From positions 1 through 14,910 of the forward strand of contig CAYLZO010000126.1 of assembly GCA_964387775.1 (NCBI GenBank): a stretch of DNA of 14,910 bases. The letters run 5' to 3'. The notes beneath the pieces are model-generated. The model ran no database searches, had not been told where the DNA came from, and saw only the letters and a list, made by a program, of their open reading frames with translations. Positions 7,215-14,018 of this stretch are shown here, piece after piece; the stretch's first letter is position 1, and each line of letters opens with the position of its first letter. The position numbers and the translations under genes are program-made. Source of the stretch: CAYLZO01 sp964387775. GTDB taxonomy: Bacteria; Chloroflexota; Anaerolineae; JAAYZQ01.

Positions 7215-8465
7215 CTAGTGCCTAAAGCTCCGCTGCCCGGTCAAGACCATCGTCGCGCCGGCCTCGTTGCAGGCCTCGATGGCCTGGTAGTCGTTGAGCG
7301 AGCCACCGGGCTGGATCACGGCCGTCACCCCCTCGCGCAGACCCACGTCCACGCCGTCGCGGAAGGGAAAGAAGGCGTCAGAGACCATCACCGCGCCGCG
7401 CAGCCCGCCCCGCCGCTCGGCCACCTCGGCGTCGATGTCGCGGCGGGCCGCCTCGTCGGCCAGGTTGCTGTAGATCACGCCGTGCCGCTCGAAGGCCAGC
7501 CGGTCGGCCAGCTTGCGGTAAGCCTTGTCGCGGGCGATCTCGGCCACGCCAACGCGGTCCTGCTCGCCGGTGCCGATACCCACCGTCGCCAGATCCCGGG
7601 CATAGAGCACCGAGTTGGACGTCACGCCCGCCTCCACCAGCCAGCCGAAGAGCAGATCCTCGACCTCGCGCGCCGTCGGCGCCCGCTCGACGCGGTAGGT
7701 GCGGCCCTGGTGGACGGTCTCGGCCGGCTTCAGGTCGGCCCGGGTCCGCGTCTGGGGCACGTAGGAGAGCTGGGCGACGACGGCGCCGTCGATGAGGCTC
7801 TTAAAGTCGACGACCCGCTCAGCGGCAAAGGCCGCCAGGCGCGCCACGTTGTCGATGCGCAGGATGCGTAGATTCTTGCGCCGGGCCAGGATGCCCACGG
7901 CGCCGGCCTCGTACTCGGGCGCGACCACCACCTCGGCGTAGCGCCCGGCGATGGCCTGGGCCGTGGCCACGTCCACCGGCCGGTTGAGGGCGATACAGCC
8001 GCCAAAGGCCGCCACGTGGTCGGCCAGGTCGGCCTTGAGATAGGCGTCCACCAGGCTGCCGGCCAGAGCCACGCCCGACGGATTGTTGTGCTTCATGATA
8101 GCCGCTGCGGGCCGATCCGTCAAGTAGCGCAGAATGTTCAGCGCGTTGTCGGCGTCGGTCAGGTTGATCTTGCCCGGATGCTTGCCCGATTGTAGCAGTT
8201 CGGCGTCAGAGACGAGGTAGCGGCCCGGCGCGATGGTCATCACCTCGCCCAGAACCAGGTTGCCGTTGACCAGCCTGTAGAGCGCCGCCGGCTGGCCGGG
8301 ATTCTCGCCGTAGCGGAGCCCCTGGCGCACCCCGTCGATGACCCACGACACCTTTTCGTAGACCAGCGTCGAGCGCCGGTCGTCCCAGACGAACGAAACC
8401 TCCATCCGCTCAGGGAAGGGATCGGCAGCGAGGGTGTGGTAGGCTTGTTTTAGGTCTTGGGTCAT
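7215..8465 (-). CDS. purH: Stand-alone AICAR formyltransferase (C-terminal half of PurH)
   Basis: Transfers the formyl group of 10-formyl-tetrahydrofolate to AICAR, giving FAICAR, the penultimate step of IMP synthesis. In its 416 residues the expected blocks appear in order: LRYGENPGQPAALY (50-63), KHNNPSG with catalytic Lys125 and His126, VMVSDAFFPFRDGVD and the end TMVLTGQRSFRH, where full-length PurH also ends. About 49 residues precede RYGENP (DPFPERMEVSFVWDDRRSTL and onward). This extension fits the separate AICARFT proteins I recall from some Deltaproteobacteria, so it is a true independent protein rather than a fragment. The ATG at 8465 has a weak GAGGA 12 bases upstream. The cyclohydrolase half lies just upstream in the same frame beyond a hairpin-forming repeat. 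Confidence 0.93.
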   Translation of the reverse strand: MTQDLKQAYHTLAADPFPERMEVSFVWDDRRSTLVYEKVSWVIDGVRQGLRYGENPGQPAALYRLVNGNLVLGEVMTIAPGRYLVSDAELLQSGKHPGKINLTDADNALNILRYLTDRPAAAIMKHNNPSGVALAGSLVDAYLKADLADHVAAFGGCIALNRPVDVATAQAIAGRYAEVVVAPEYEAGAVGILARRKNLRILRIDNVARLAAFAAERVVDFKSLIDGAVVAQLSYVPQTRTRADLKPAETVHQGRTYRVERAPTAREVEDLLFGWLVEAGVTSNSVLYARDLATVGIGTGEQDRVGVAEIARDKAYRKLADRLAFERHGVIYSNLADEAARRDIDAEVAERRGGLRGAVMVSDAFFPFRDGVDVGLREGVTAVIQPGGSLNDYQAIEACNEAGATMVLTGQRSFRH

Positions 8466-8483
8466 TTGCTATCGGTCCTCTAC

Positions 8484-8573
8484 GTACTGCGTATTGCGTA
8501 TTCCATATTGCGTATTCCGTGAGTCTACGCCATACGCAATACGGAATACGCATCACGCATCACGCATCACGGA
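8484..8573. repeat. Inverted heptamer arrays forming a long hairpin between the purH halves
   Basis: The left arm (8484-8518) has five 7-bp words of the GTATTGC/GTATTCC type. The right arm (8525-8573) has seven words of the ATACGCA/TCACGCA type, the reverse complement family. They pair: 8495-8504 with 8543-8552 (10/10), 8506-8515 with 8532-8541 (10/10, one A/C mismatch between), and 8488-8492 with 8555-8559 after two mismatches. The loop is 8516-8531. In the minus-strand transcript the hairpin straddles the cyclohydrolase stop and ends about 22 nt before the formyltransferase ATG. It has no U-tract, so it looks like an intra-operon structure rather than a terminator. Confidence 0.88.
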
Positions 8574-9245
8574 ATAGACTGCCGGAACGGTCGCCGGGTC
8601 CTGCTCTGCCAGAAAGTCGGCAATCGCCGCGTCGTAGCGCGCCGTGTGGGCGAAGGCTTTGCGGGCCAGGTCAAAGCGCTGGGCCAGGCTCAGCCGGCCG
8701 CCGTGGGCTTGCAGGAATTCGATCAGGCCGGCATAGTCCGCCGGATCGACCACGGCCGCCACCCGCAGGTAGTTCTTGGCCGCGGCGCGGATCATGCACG
8801 GCCCGCCGATGTCCACGTTGGCCCGGGCCTCCTCCACGGTGACGCCCGGGCGGGCGACCGTCGCCTCGAAAGGATAGAGGTTGCAGACGACCATGTCGAG
8901 GGGCAGCGCGCCTGCCCGGACTAGGTCGGCCTGGTGGGCGTCGTTGTAGGTCTCGGTCAGCAAGCCCAGGTAAATCTTGAAATCGAGGGTCTTGACCAGC
9001 CCGCCCTGGGTCTCGGGCTGCCCGCTATAGTCCGACACCCGGGTCAGGTGCGCCGCCGCCCTGTCCGGCCCCAGGATCTCGGCAATGCGCCGGCAGGTCC
9101 CGCCGGTGGAATAAAAATGCACCGCCGGGTTGACCGCCACCAGTGCCGGGATCAGCCCCTTCAGCCCGGCCTTGTCCGACACGCTGACCAGCACGCGGTC
9201 GATCCTCACCCAGTTATCAACTTTTCTTACAATGTTTCCGGCCAC
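8553..9245 (-). CDS. purH: Stand-alone IMP cyclohydrolase (N-terminal half of PurH, MGS-like fold)
   Basis: Closes the ring of FAICAR to give IMP. In its 230 residues: RVLVSVSDKAGL (17-28), the MGS-type STGGT (46-50), SDYSGQPETQGGLVKTLDFK (71-90), NLYPF (122-126), DIGGP (145-149) and IRAAAKNY (152-159). Compared with human ATIC, the residues matching Lys66, Tyr104, Asp125 and Lys137 are kept (Lys85, Tyr124, Asp145, Lys157), but the usual GRVKTLHP reads GGLVKTLDF, so the Arg and His positions are Leu83 and Asp88. The last seven residues and the TGA stop lie in a heptamer array. The start is GTG with GGAAAGGG six bases upstream; GTG at residue 13 is a possible alternative. The next gene encodes the partner activity, and lldP ends 42 bp upstream. 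Confidence 0.9.
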   Translation of the reverse strand: MAGNIVRKVDNWVRIDRVLVSVSDKAGLKGLIPALVAVNPAVHFYSTGGTCRRIAEILGPDRAAAHLTRVSDYSGQPETQGGLVKTLDFKIYLGLLTETYNDAHQADLVRAGALPLDMVVCNLYPFEATVARPGVTVEEARANVDIGGPCMIRAAAKNYLRVAAVVDPADYAGLIEFLQAHGGRLSLAQRFDLARKAFAHTARYDAAIADFLAEQDPATVPAVYSVMRDA

Positions 9246-9287
9246 TTCAGACCCTTTCCAAGTCGGGCGATGGGGCGTGGGGATGGG

Positions 9288-10874
9288 TCAGCCGAGGAGC
9301 GCGACGGCCATCCAGGCCAGGGCGCCCACCAGCCCGGTGATGAGCAGGCCCGGCAGCAGGGTGCGCTTCAACACGCGGCCCTCCTGCCCGGCCAGGCCCA
9401 CTGTGGTGCAGCCGACGATGATCTTGGCCGGGGCGATCATCGAGCCCAGGGCGCCGCCCGTGGTCTGCGCGCCGAGGATGACCAGGGCGCTGATGTTCAG
9501 CAGCGCGGCCGCCTGCTGCTGGAGGGGGGTAAAGACGACGTTGGAGTTGGTGTTGCTGCCGGTCATGAAGGCGCCCAGCAGCCCGATAAAGGGCGAGACC
9601 AGGGGATAGACCGGCCCGGCGACCTGGCTCAATCCCCGGGCCAGGACGTAGACCATGCCGCTGTTGTCCATGGCCACGGCAAAGCCGACCATGCTGGCGA
9701 TGCCCACCGACGAGGGCCAGCCGCTCTTGACCGTGCGCCGGACGATGCGCCGCTCGACGCCGGGGGTGTAGCGCCCCGTGAGTTTGTAATAGGCGTAGGC
9801 GGCCAGGGCCACGTAGGCCAGCAGCGCCCCGGCGTGGCCAAAGACGCTGATGGTCCGCCCGGTACCGGCGGGCGTGGTCCAGCCGTAGCTCGTCTGCACC
9901 CGGGGAAAGTGGACCGCGATCTGTACCCGGTTGAGCACGTCGTTGAGCCAGGGCCACAGCTCGGCGGCGGTGACGACGACGATGAGGAGCAGGTAGGGGG
10001 CCAGGGCTTGCCAGAGCGGTAGGGGAATCGGGGAGTCGGGGAATCGGGGAATCGAGGAATCGGTGGATTGGGAAGTGGTAGATTGGTAGCGAGGGAGTCG
10101 GGCCACCCACGCGCCGGCAGCGAGTCCGGCCAGGCCTGCGCCAAATCCGCCCAGGTTCCATAGGCCGCTGACGGCCAGCCCGGCCTGGACGCCAGCCATG
10201 ACGGTCCCCATGACGAGCAGGGCCGGCCAGCCCTTGCGGACCGAGCGCCAGCCCTGGTGTACCCAAATGGCCCCAAAGCCACAGGCAAAACAGGCCACAC
10301 CCAGCAGCGCCGCCGACCACGGCGCCAGATCGGTGCCCGGCAGCCCGCTGGCGGCCATGAGCGCTTGAAACGAGGAGGCCATCGAGCCAAAGGTCACGGC
10401 CCAGGAGTGGCCGATGGCCACCGAGGCCAGCGCCACCACCGGGGAAAATCCGAGGCCGACTAGCATCGGCGCGACGACGGCCAGGCCCACGCCAAAGCCG
10501 GCTACGCCCTGCACGAAGGAGCTAAAGGCCCAGGCGATGACCAGCAGTTGCATCGTCGGGTCGGCCGTCAGGCGGGCGATGCCGGCGGCGATGCGCTCCA
10601 AGGCGCCGGCCTCGTCCACCACGCGGTAGAGGAGGAGGGCCATCCAGATGATGTACAGGACGTAGAGGGTCAGCAGCAGGCCGCGCAGTTGGGAGAAGGC
10701 CAGCAGCTCCAAGCCGGCGCCAAAGCGCAGCCAGGCCGCGGCGACGGCCACGATCCAGCCCACCGGCCCGGCCTGCTTGGCGCCCCAGCGAAAGCCGACC
10801 ATCAGCACCAGGACGACGGCGATGGGCGAGAAGGCGAGGAGCCAGGTAAGGGGGGTTAGGGGTGGGGTCTGCAT
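9288..10874 (-). CDS. lldP: L-lactate permease, LctP/LldP family, with a repeat-encoded loop
   Basis: A multi-pass inner-membrane transporter (528 residues, 12 or more hydrophobic segments) that takes up lactate, and often glycolate, with protons. Family blocks: QGVAGFGVGLAVVAPMLVGLGF (122-143), MTGSNTNSNVVFTPLQQQAA (437-456) and GAQTTGGALGSMIAPAKI (468-485). Length is close to the family norm. Residues about 259-285 are a low-complexity loop rich in Ser, Pro and Thr, encoded by an octamer tandem repeat, between two hydrophobic segments. The frame is intact, so the gene looks functional. No Shine-Dalgarno is visible before the ATG at 10874; a heptamer array comes to within six bases of it, so the start or initiation mode is less sure. 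No lactate dehydrogenase or regulator gene is adjacent. Confidence 0.9.
   Translation of the reverse strand: MQTPPLTPLTWLLAFSPIAVVLVLMVGFRWGAKQAGPVGWIVAVAAAWLRFGAGLELLAFSQLRGLLLTLYVLYIIWMALLLYRVVDEAGALERIAAGIARLTADPTMQLLVIAWAFSSFVQGVAGFGVGLAVVAPMLVGLGFSPVVALASVAIGHSWAVTFGSMASSFQALMAASGLPGTDLAPWSAALLGVACFACGFGAIWVHQGWRSVRKGWPALLVMGTVMAGVQAGLAVSGLWNLGGFGAGLAGLAAGAWVARLPRYQSTTSQSTDSSIPRFPDSPIPLPLWQALAPYLLLIVVVTAAELWPWLNDVLNRVQIAVHFPRVQTSYGWTTPAGTGRTISVFGHAGALLAYVALAAYAYYKLTGRYTPGVERRIVRRTVKSGWPSSVGIASMVGFAVAMDNSGMVYVLARGLSQVAGPVYPLVSPFIGLLGAFMTGSNTNSNVVFTPLQQQAAALLNISALVILGAQTTGGALGSMIAPAKIIVGCTTVGLAGQEGRVLKRTLLPGLLITGLVGALAWMAVALLG
10022..10099. repeat. Octamer tandem array inside the permease gene
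   Basis: Five words in exact 8-bp register: GGGGAATC, GGGGAGTC, GGGGAATC, GGGGAATC, GAGGAATC (10022-10061). Degenerate words continue to about 10099 (GGTGGATT, GGGAAGTG, GTAGATT, GGGAGTC). On the coding strand three units equal eight codons, and the text reads as IPRFPDSP followed by IPLP, so the translated repeat keeps frame. The same GATTCCCC word recurs in the gap at 10932-10960. Confidence 0.88.
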
Positions 10875-10880
10875 GGTTAG

Positions 10881-10960
10881 GTGTCGGGTATCGGGTATCG
10901 AGTATCAGGTATCAGGCGCCGGGGCACTCCCGATTCCCCGATGCCCGATTCCTGATCCCC
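10881..10960. repeat. Two-armed heptamer array between the acyl-CoA dehydrogenase and permease genes
   Basis: The left part (10881-10915) is five 7-bp words: GTGTCGG, GTATCGG, GTATCGA, GTATCAG, GTATCAG. After a GC-rich spacer (10916-10931) the right part (10932-10960) is GATTCCCC, GATGCCC, GATTCCT, GATCCCC. The two parts are imperfect inverted copies at word level. It fills nearly the whole 85-bp gap, runs into the stop codon of the dehydrogenase gene and leaves no clear promoter or ribosome site for the permease. Confidence 0.8.
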
Positions 10961-12207
10961 TAATGCCGGTAGGGCAGGAACTCGGCGCCCAGCAGCTCGC
11001 GGGCGATGATGAGGCGCATGATGTTCATCGTGCCCTCGGCCCCGATAGAGTAGGAGCGGATGCCGCGAATGCCCATCTCGACGGGGCATTCCTTGGTGTA
11101 GGCCATGGCCCCGAACCAGTCGGCCACCTCGTTCATGATCTGAAAGCCGACGACCGGGGCGCGCAACTTGCTCAGCGCCGCCGCCAGGGCGATGTCGTAG
11201 TGGGTCCGCGTGCCGGGGCCGTCCCCAAGGGATGCGGGCCTATACTTTTGGTCCAGCGTCCAGGCGGCCTTGTAGGTCAGCAGGCGGACGCTCTCCAGCT
11301 CCGCATAATGGTCGGCCAGCGGGAAGGAAATGCCCTCGTAGGAGGCCAGGGGCCGGCCGAAGGCGTGGCGCTCCTTGACGTGGTCCATGCCCAGCTCCAG
11401 CACCGCCTCCGCCGCGCCGACGCAACTGGCGCCGATGAGCACCCGCGCCGCCGAAAAGCCCTCCATGGCGTGGTAAAAGCCGCGATTCACCTCGCCGACG
11501 ACGTGGGCGTCGCCCAGGCGCACGTCCTCCAGTGCAAAGCCGCCGGTGGAGATGCCCATGCGGCCCATGTCGTCGAAGTAAGTCGGCGTGATGCCCGGCG
11601 TGCCCTTGAGCGGCAGGGCGAAAAAGGTGAAGGCTTTGTGCTCGGCCTCCGGGTTGGGATCGGTGCGGGCCAGCAACAGGTGGACGCCGCCCCACTCCAG
11701 CGATTCGCGCACGCCGCTGATGAACACCTTCTCGCCGTTGAGCAGCCAGCCATCATCCCATCCGTTGCTATCGCGCACGGCCCGGGTGCGGCAGGCGCCC
11801 AGGATGTCGGAGCCGCCCTCCGGCTCGGTGGTGGCGATGCCCAGGAAGGCTTCGCCGGCCGTAACCTTGGGCAGCACCTCGGCTTTCAGTGCCGGCGTGC
11901 CGTATTGGTCAAAGATAAAGCCCCAGGCCGCCTCGACCAGGTAGAGGACAGGCACGGCCAGGCTGATGTCGGCCCGGCCCAGCTCCTCGGCGGCGATGGC
12001 GGCCATGGTCCAGTCCATGCCCGCGCCGCCGTGCGCCTCGTCGCAGACGGGAGCCAGCAGACCCAACTCGCCCATGCCCCGGACGATCTCGCGCGGGATG
12101 TGCTCCTGGGTGTCGATCTCGCGGACGCGGGGCGCGATCTCGTTCTGGGCGAAATCGCGCACGGCCTGCCGCCAGAGGCGCTGTTCCTCGTTCCAACTGA
12201 AGTCCAT
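10960..12207 (-). CDS. Acyl-CoA dehydrogenase
   Basis: An FAD flavoenzyme that makes the trans-2 double bond in an acyl-CoA and hands electrons to ETF. The full 415-residue fold is present: N-terminal helices (1-120); the FAD/substrate motif ATTEPEGGSD (125-134); a middle beta domain with LNGEKVFISG; the ASYEGISFPLADHYAELE helical segment; and SIGAEGTMNIMRLIIARELLG near the end. Glu391 in that segment sits at the place of the MCAD/SCAD catalytic base. Chain length or branched-chain preference cannot be read from sequence. Start ATG with GGAAGGAG six bases upstream. It stands between two repeat-filled gaps and has no fatty-acid operon neighbours (no ligase, thiolase or ETF genes). Confidence 0.92.
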   Translation of the reverse strand: MDFSWNEEQRLWRQAVRDFAQNEIAPRVREIDTQEHIPREIVRGMGELGLLAPVCDEAHGGAGMDWTMAAIAAEELGRADISLAVPVLYLVEAAWGFIFDQYGTPALKAEVLPKVTAGEAFLGIATTEPEGGSDILGACRTRAVRDSNGWDDGWLLNGEKVFISGVRESLEWGGVHLLLARTDPNPEAEHKAFTFFALPLKGTPGITPTYFDDMGRMGISTGGFALEDVRLGDAHVVGEVNRGFYHAMEGFSAARVLIGASCVGAAEAVLELGMDHVKERHAFGRPLASYEGISFPLADHYAELESVRLLTYKAAWTLDQKYRPASLGDGPGTRTHYDIALAAALSKLRAPVVGFQIMNEVADWFGAMAYTKECPVEMGIRGIRSYSIGAEGTMNIMRLIIARELLGAEFLPYRH

Positions 12208-12225
12208 GGTCTACTCCTTCCGATT

Positions 12226-12332
12226 TGTCATTGCGAGGAGCGGAGCGACGACGCAATCCCCATCTGGTCATAGCCGGGGATTGCTTCCCCAGGATGCCGG
12301 GACGGCGCGCCGCAAACGACGCGGCTCGCAAT
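12226..12332. repeat. Palindromic MITE/REP-like element (GTCATTGCGAG type)
   Basis: Nested inverted repeats: outer ATTGCGAG (12230-12237) with CTCGCAAT (12325-12332), and inner GCAATCCCC (12253-12261) with GGGGATTGC (12276-12284), loop 14 nt. The left end GTCATTGCGAGGAGCG belongs to a motif dispersed in many bacterial genomes. The right end has decayed after CTCGCAAT. It lies in the gap between the membrane protein gene and the acyl-CoA dehydrogenase gene, ending about 18 bp from the latter's start. The rest of the gap (12333-12386) holds nothing I recognise. Confidence 0.75.
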
Positions 12333-12386
12333 CCGCACACGTCGTCAGCGCCTTTGGCGGGACTATCCGTTTGTGACGGAGGTGGG

Positions 12387-12779
12387 TCAACTGAGCCACT
12401 GGAGCACCTGGTCCCGCCCCAGCAGCAGGGCGATGAGGATGACGACGTCGAACAGGGCGCCGGCCTTGGCGCCGGGCACGACCGTGTTCCACCAGGGCAC
12501 GATGGCGACGAGCGATGCCACGGCGCCGGTCAGGGCCAGCGTAGGCCACCAGGCTTGCTCGAAGGCGATCCCCGCCCCGGCGGCGACCAGGCAGCCCAGG
12601 GCTACCAGCCAGGCCAGGCCCCAGACGCGCCCCAGCGGGCTCTCGACCGTAACGCCCGGGGAAAAGATCCAGGGCCGGTCGCCAAAGCCACTGTCAATTG
12701 ACGTCCAGGCGCTGAGGATGCCGGCGACGTGACCCACGCCGTGCATAAAGACGGCGAGGGCGGCGATGTACTTGATCAT
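12387..12779 (-). CDS. Small four-helix membrane protein of unknown function
   Basis: Not recognised. In its 130 residues there are four hydrophobic segments at about 2-24, 52-73, 78-98 and 105-121. The first carries His13 and His17 as MHGVGH, inside an otherwise apolar helix, which could bind a metal or heme or be structural. The loop 25-51 is polar with the sequence GFGDRPWIFSPG. There is no cleavable signal peptide. ATG with AAGGAGG 11 bases upstream. It begins only about 21 nt after the terminator of the dehydrogenase gene, so its own promoter would have to lie in the repeat or the terminator region, or it depends on read-through. The reading frame is supported by coding length, ribosome site and clean hydrophobic periodicity. 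Confidence 0.75.
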   Translation of the reverse strand: MIKYIAALAVFMHGVGHVAGILSAWTSIDSGFGDRPWIFSPGVTVESPLGRVWGLAWLVALGCLVAAGAGIAFEQAWWPTLALTGAVASLVAIVPWWNTVVPGAKAGALFDVVILIALLLGRDQVLQWLS

Positions 12780-12800
12780 GCTCCCTACCCTCCTTGTTCA

Positions 12801-12827
12801 AAAGGGGGCGGGCGCGAGGCCCGCCCC
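12801..12827 (-). terminator. Rho-independent terminator after the dehydrogenase gene
   Basis: On the minus strand GGGGCGGGC (12827-12819) pairs perfectly with GCCCGCCCC (12813-12805) over nine bases around a five-base loop. It is followed by C and TTTT (12803-12800). It lies 38 bp past the stop at 12866. Confidence 0.75.
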
Positions 12828-12835
12828 AATTTCTG

Positions 12836-12862
12836 ATCCGTGAAATCCGTGGAATCCGTGTC
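12836..12862. repeat. Three tandem 9-bp words (ATCCGTGNN)
   Basis: ATCCGTGAA, ATCCGTGGA and ATCCGTGTC run in exact register, ending three bases from the dehydrogenase stop codon (12866-12868). This is another short-word family, distinct from those elsewhere in the window. Confidence 0.75.
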
Positions 12863-12865
12863 CGG

Positions 12866-13984
12866 TTACAGCTTGGCGGCGACGGCCCGGGCGACGTCGA
12901 GGGTGCCGCTGTCGCCGCCCACGTCGTAGGTGCGGACCTCACCCTCCTCGATGACCTCGGCGATGGCCGTTTGCAGCGCCGCCGCCGTCTCGGTCTCGCC
13001 CAGCCAGTCGAGCATGAGCTTGGTGGCCAGCAGCATGGCCGTGGGATTGACCACGTACTGCCCGGCGTACTTGGGCGCCGAGCCGTGGGTCGGCTCAAAG
13101 ACGGCGAACTCGTCGCCGATGTTGCCGCTGGCGGCAAAGCCCAGCCCGCCCACCAACTGGGCGCACAGGTCGGAGATGATGTCGCCGAACATGTTGCTGG
13201 CGACCAGGACGCCGTAATCCTGCGGGTTCTTGACCAACCTCATGACCATGGCGTCCACGTTGGTCTCCCACAGCTCGATGCCGGGGTACTCGGCCGCGAT
13301 CTTGCGCGCCTCGCGGACCATCAGGCCCGAGGTCTCGCGGATGACGTTGGGCTTTTCGACCAGCGTCACCGTCGGATAGCCGAACCGGTCGGCGTACTCG
13401 AAGGCCTGGCGCACGATGCGGCGGCAGCCCTCGCGGGTGAAAATGCGGGTCGAGAGGGCCACGTCCTCGCCCGGCACGCCGTCAAAGACGGCCATGCGCG
13501 GATTGTGCTCGGTCAGCACGGTCCGCACCTCGTCGGGCAGGGGGTGGAACTCGACGCCGGCGTAGAGCCCCTGGGTGTTCTCGCGAAAGACGACCAGGTC
13601 CAGGTCATCGCGAAAATTCAGGGGGTTGCCCTTGAAGGCTTTGCAGGGCCGCAGGTTGGTGTAGAGGTCGAAGGTCTGGCGCAGGCGCACGATGGGGCTG
13701 CGGTAGACCAGGCCCTTGCCCTGAAGCTCGGGCACCAACTCCGCTTCGGCCTCCTCCTTGGGCTTGGAGGTGATGGCCGCGAACAGCGCGCAATCACACT
13801 CCTTGAGCGTATCCAGCGTGCGTTGGGGCAGGGGTTCGCCCTCGGTGCGCCACAACTCCCAGCCGATGTCGGCGGGCACGTACTCGGCATTGAGGCCGAT
13901 CTCGTCGAGCACGAGTTTCGCGGCGTCCATCACGTCGTTGCCGATGCCGTCGCCCGGCATCAGCGCGATCTTGTACGTTGGCAT
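12866..13984 (-). CDS. Isocitrate/isopropylmalate-family NAD(P)-dependent beta-decarboxylating dehydrogenase
   Basis: Oxidises and decarboxylates a 2-hydroxy-3-carboxy acid. In its 372 residues: MPGDGIGNDV (9-18), RLRQTFDLYTNLRP (100-113), RENTQGLYAGVEF (134-146), Lys211 in EKPNVIRETSGL, the metal aspartates Asp244, Asp268 and Asp272 (NVDAM, NMFGDIISD), and EPTHGSAPKYAG (297-308), the dinucleotide region. The substrate loop reads YRSPIVRLRQ after an acidic insert (75-90). This fits neither the classical isopropylmalate nor the isocitrate loop cleanly, and homoisocitrate or methylmalate-type substrates are possible. A LeuD-type small subunit lies upstream, which favours a chain-elongation pathway (leucine, citramalate-isoleucine or lysine). 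ATG with AAGGAGG 11 bases upstream. Confidence 0.87.
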   Translation of the reverse strand: MPTYKIALMPGDGIGNDVMDAAKLVLDEIGLNAEYVPADIGWELWRTEGEPLPQRTLDTLKECDCALFAAITSKPKEEAEAELVPELQGKGLVYRSPIVRLRQTFDLYTNLRPCKAFKGNPLNFRDDLDLVVFRENTQGLYAGVEFHPLPDEVRTVLTEHNPRMAVFDGVPGEDVALSTRIFTREGCRRIVRQAFEYADRFGYPTVTLVEKPNVIRETSGLMVREARKIAAEYPGIELWETNVDAMVMRLVKNPQDYGVLVASNMFGDIISDLCAQLVGGLGFAASGNIGDEFAVFEPTHGSAPKYAGQYVVNPTAMLLATKLMLDWLGETETAAALQTAIAEVIEEGEVRTYDVGGDSGTLDVARAVAAKL

Positions 13985-14018
13985 GTTCTTTCTGTCCTCC
14001 TTGACTCATAGAAATTGG

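Noticed and set aside
8466..8552. PurH split read as a sequencing frameshift or pseudogene
   Set aside because: The halves share one frame, two separate stops intervene, and the second half has its own conserved-looking extension and start, so no single error restores a fused gene.
8934..10022. A 362-codon open frame on the plus strand
   Set aside because: It lies opposite the cyclohydrolase and permease genes, crosses their gap and shows only shadow-type composition.
10777..12273. A 498-codon open frame on the plus strand across the acyl-CoA dehydrogenase gene
   Set aside because: It is antisense to a gene with complete family motifs, has no family resemblance and has the composition expected of GC-rich shadow frames.
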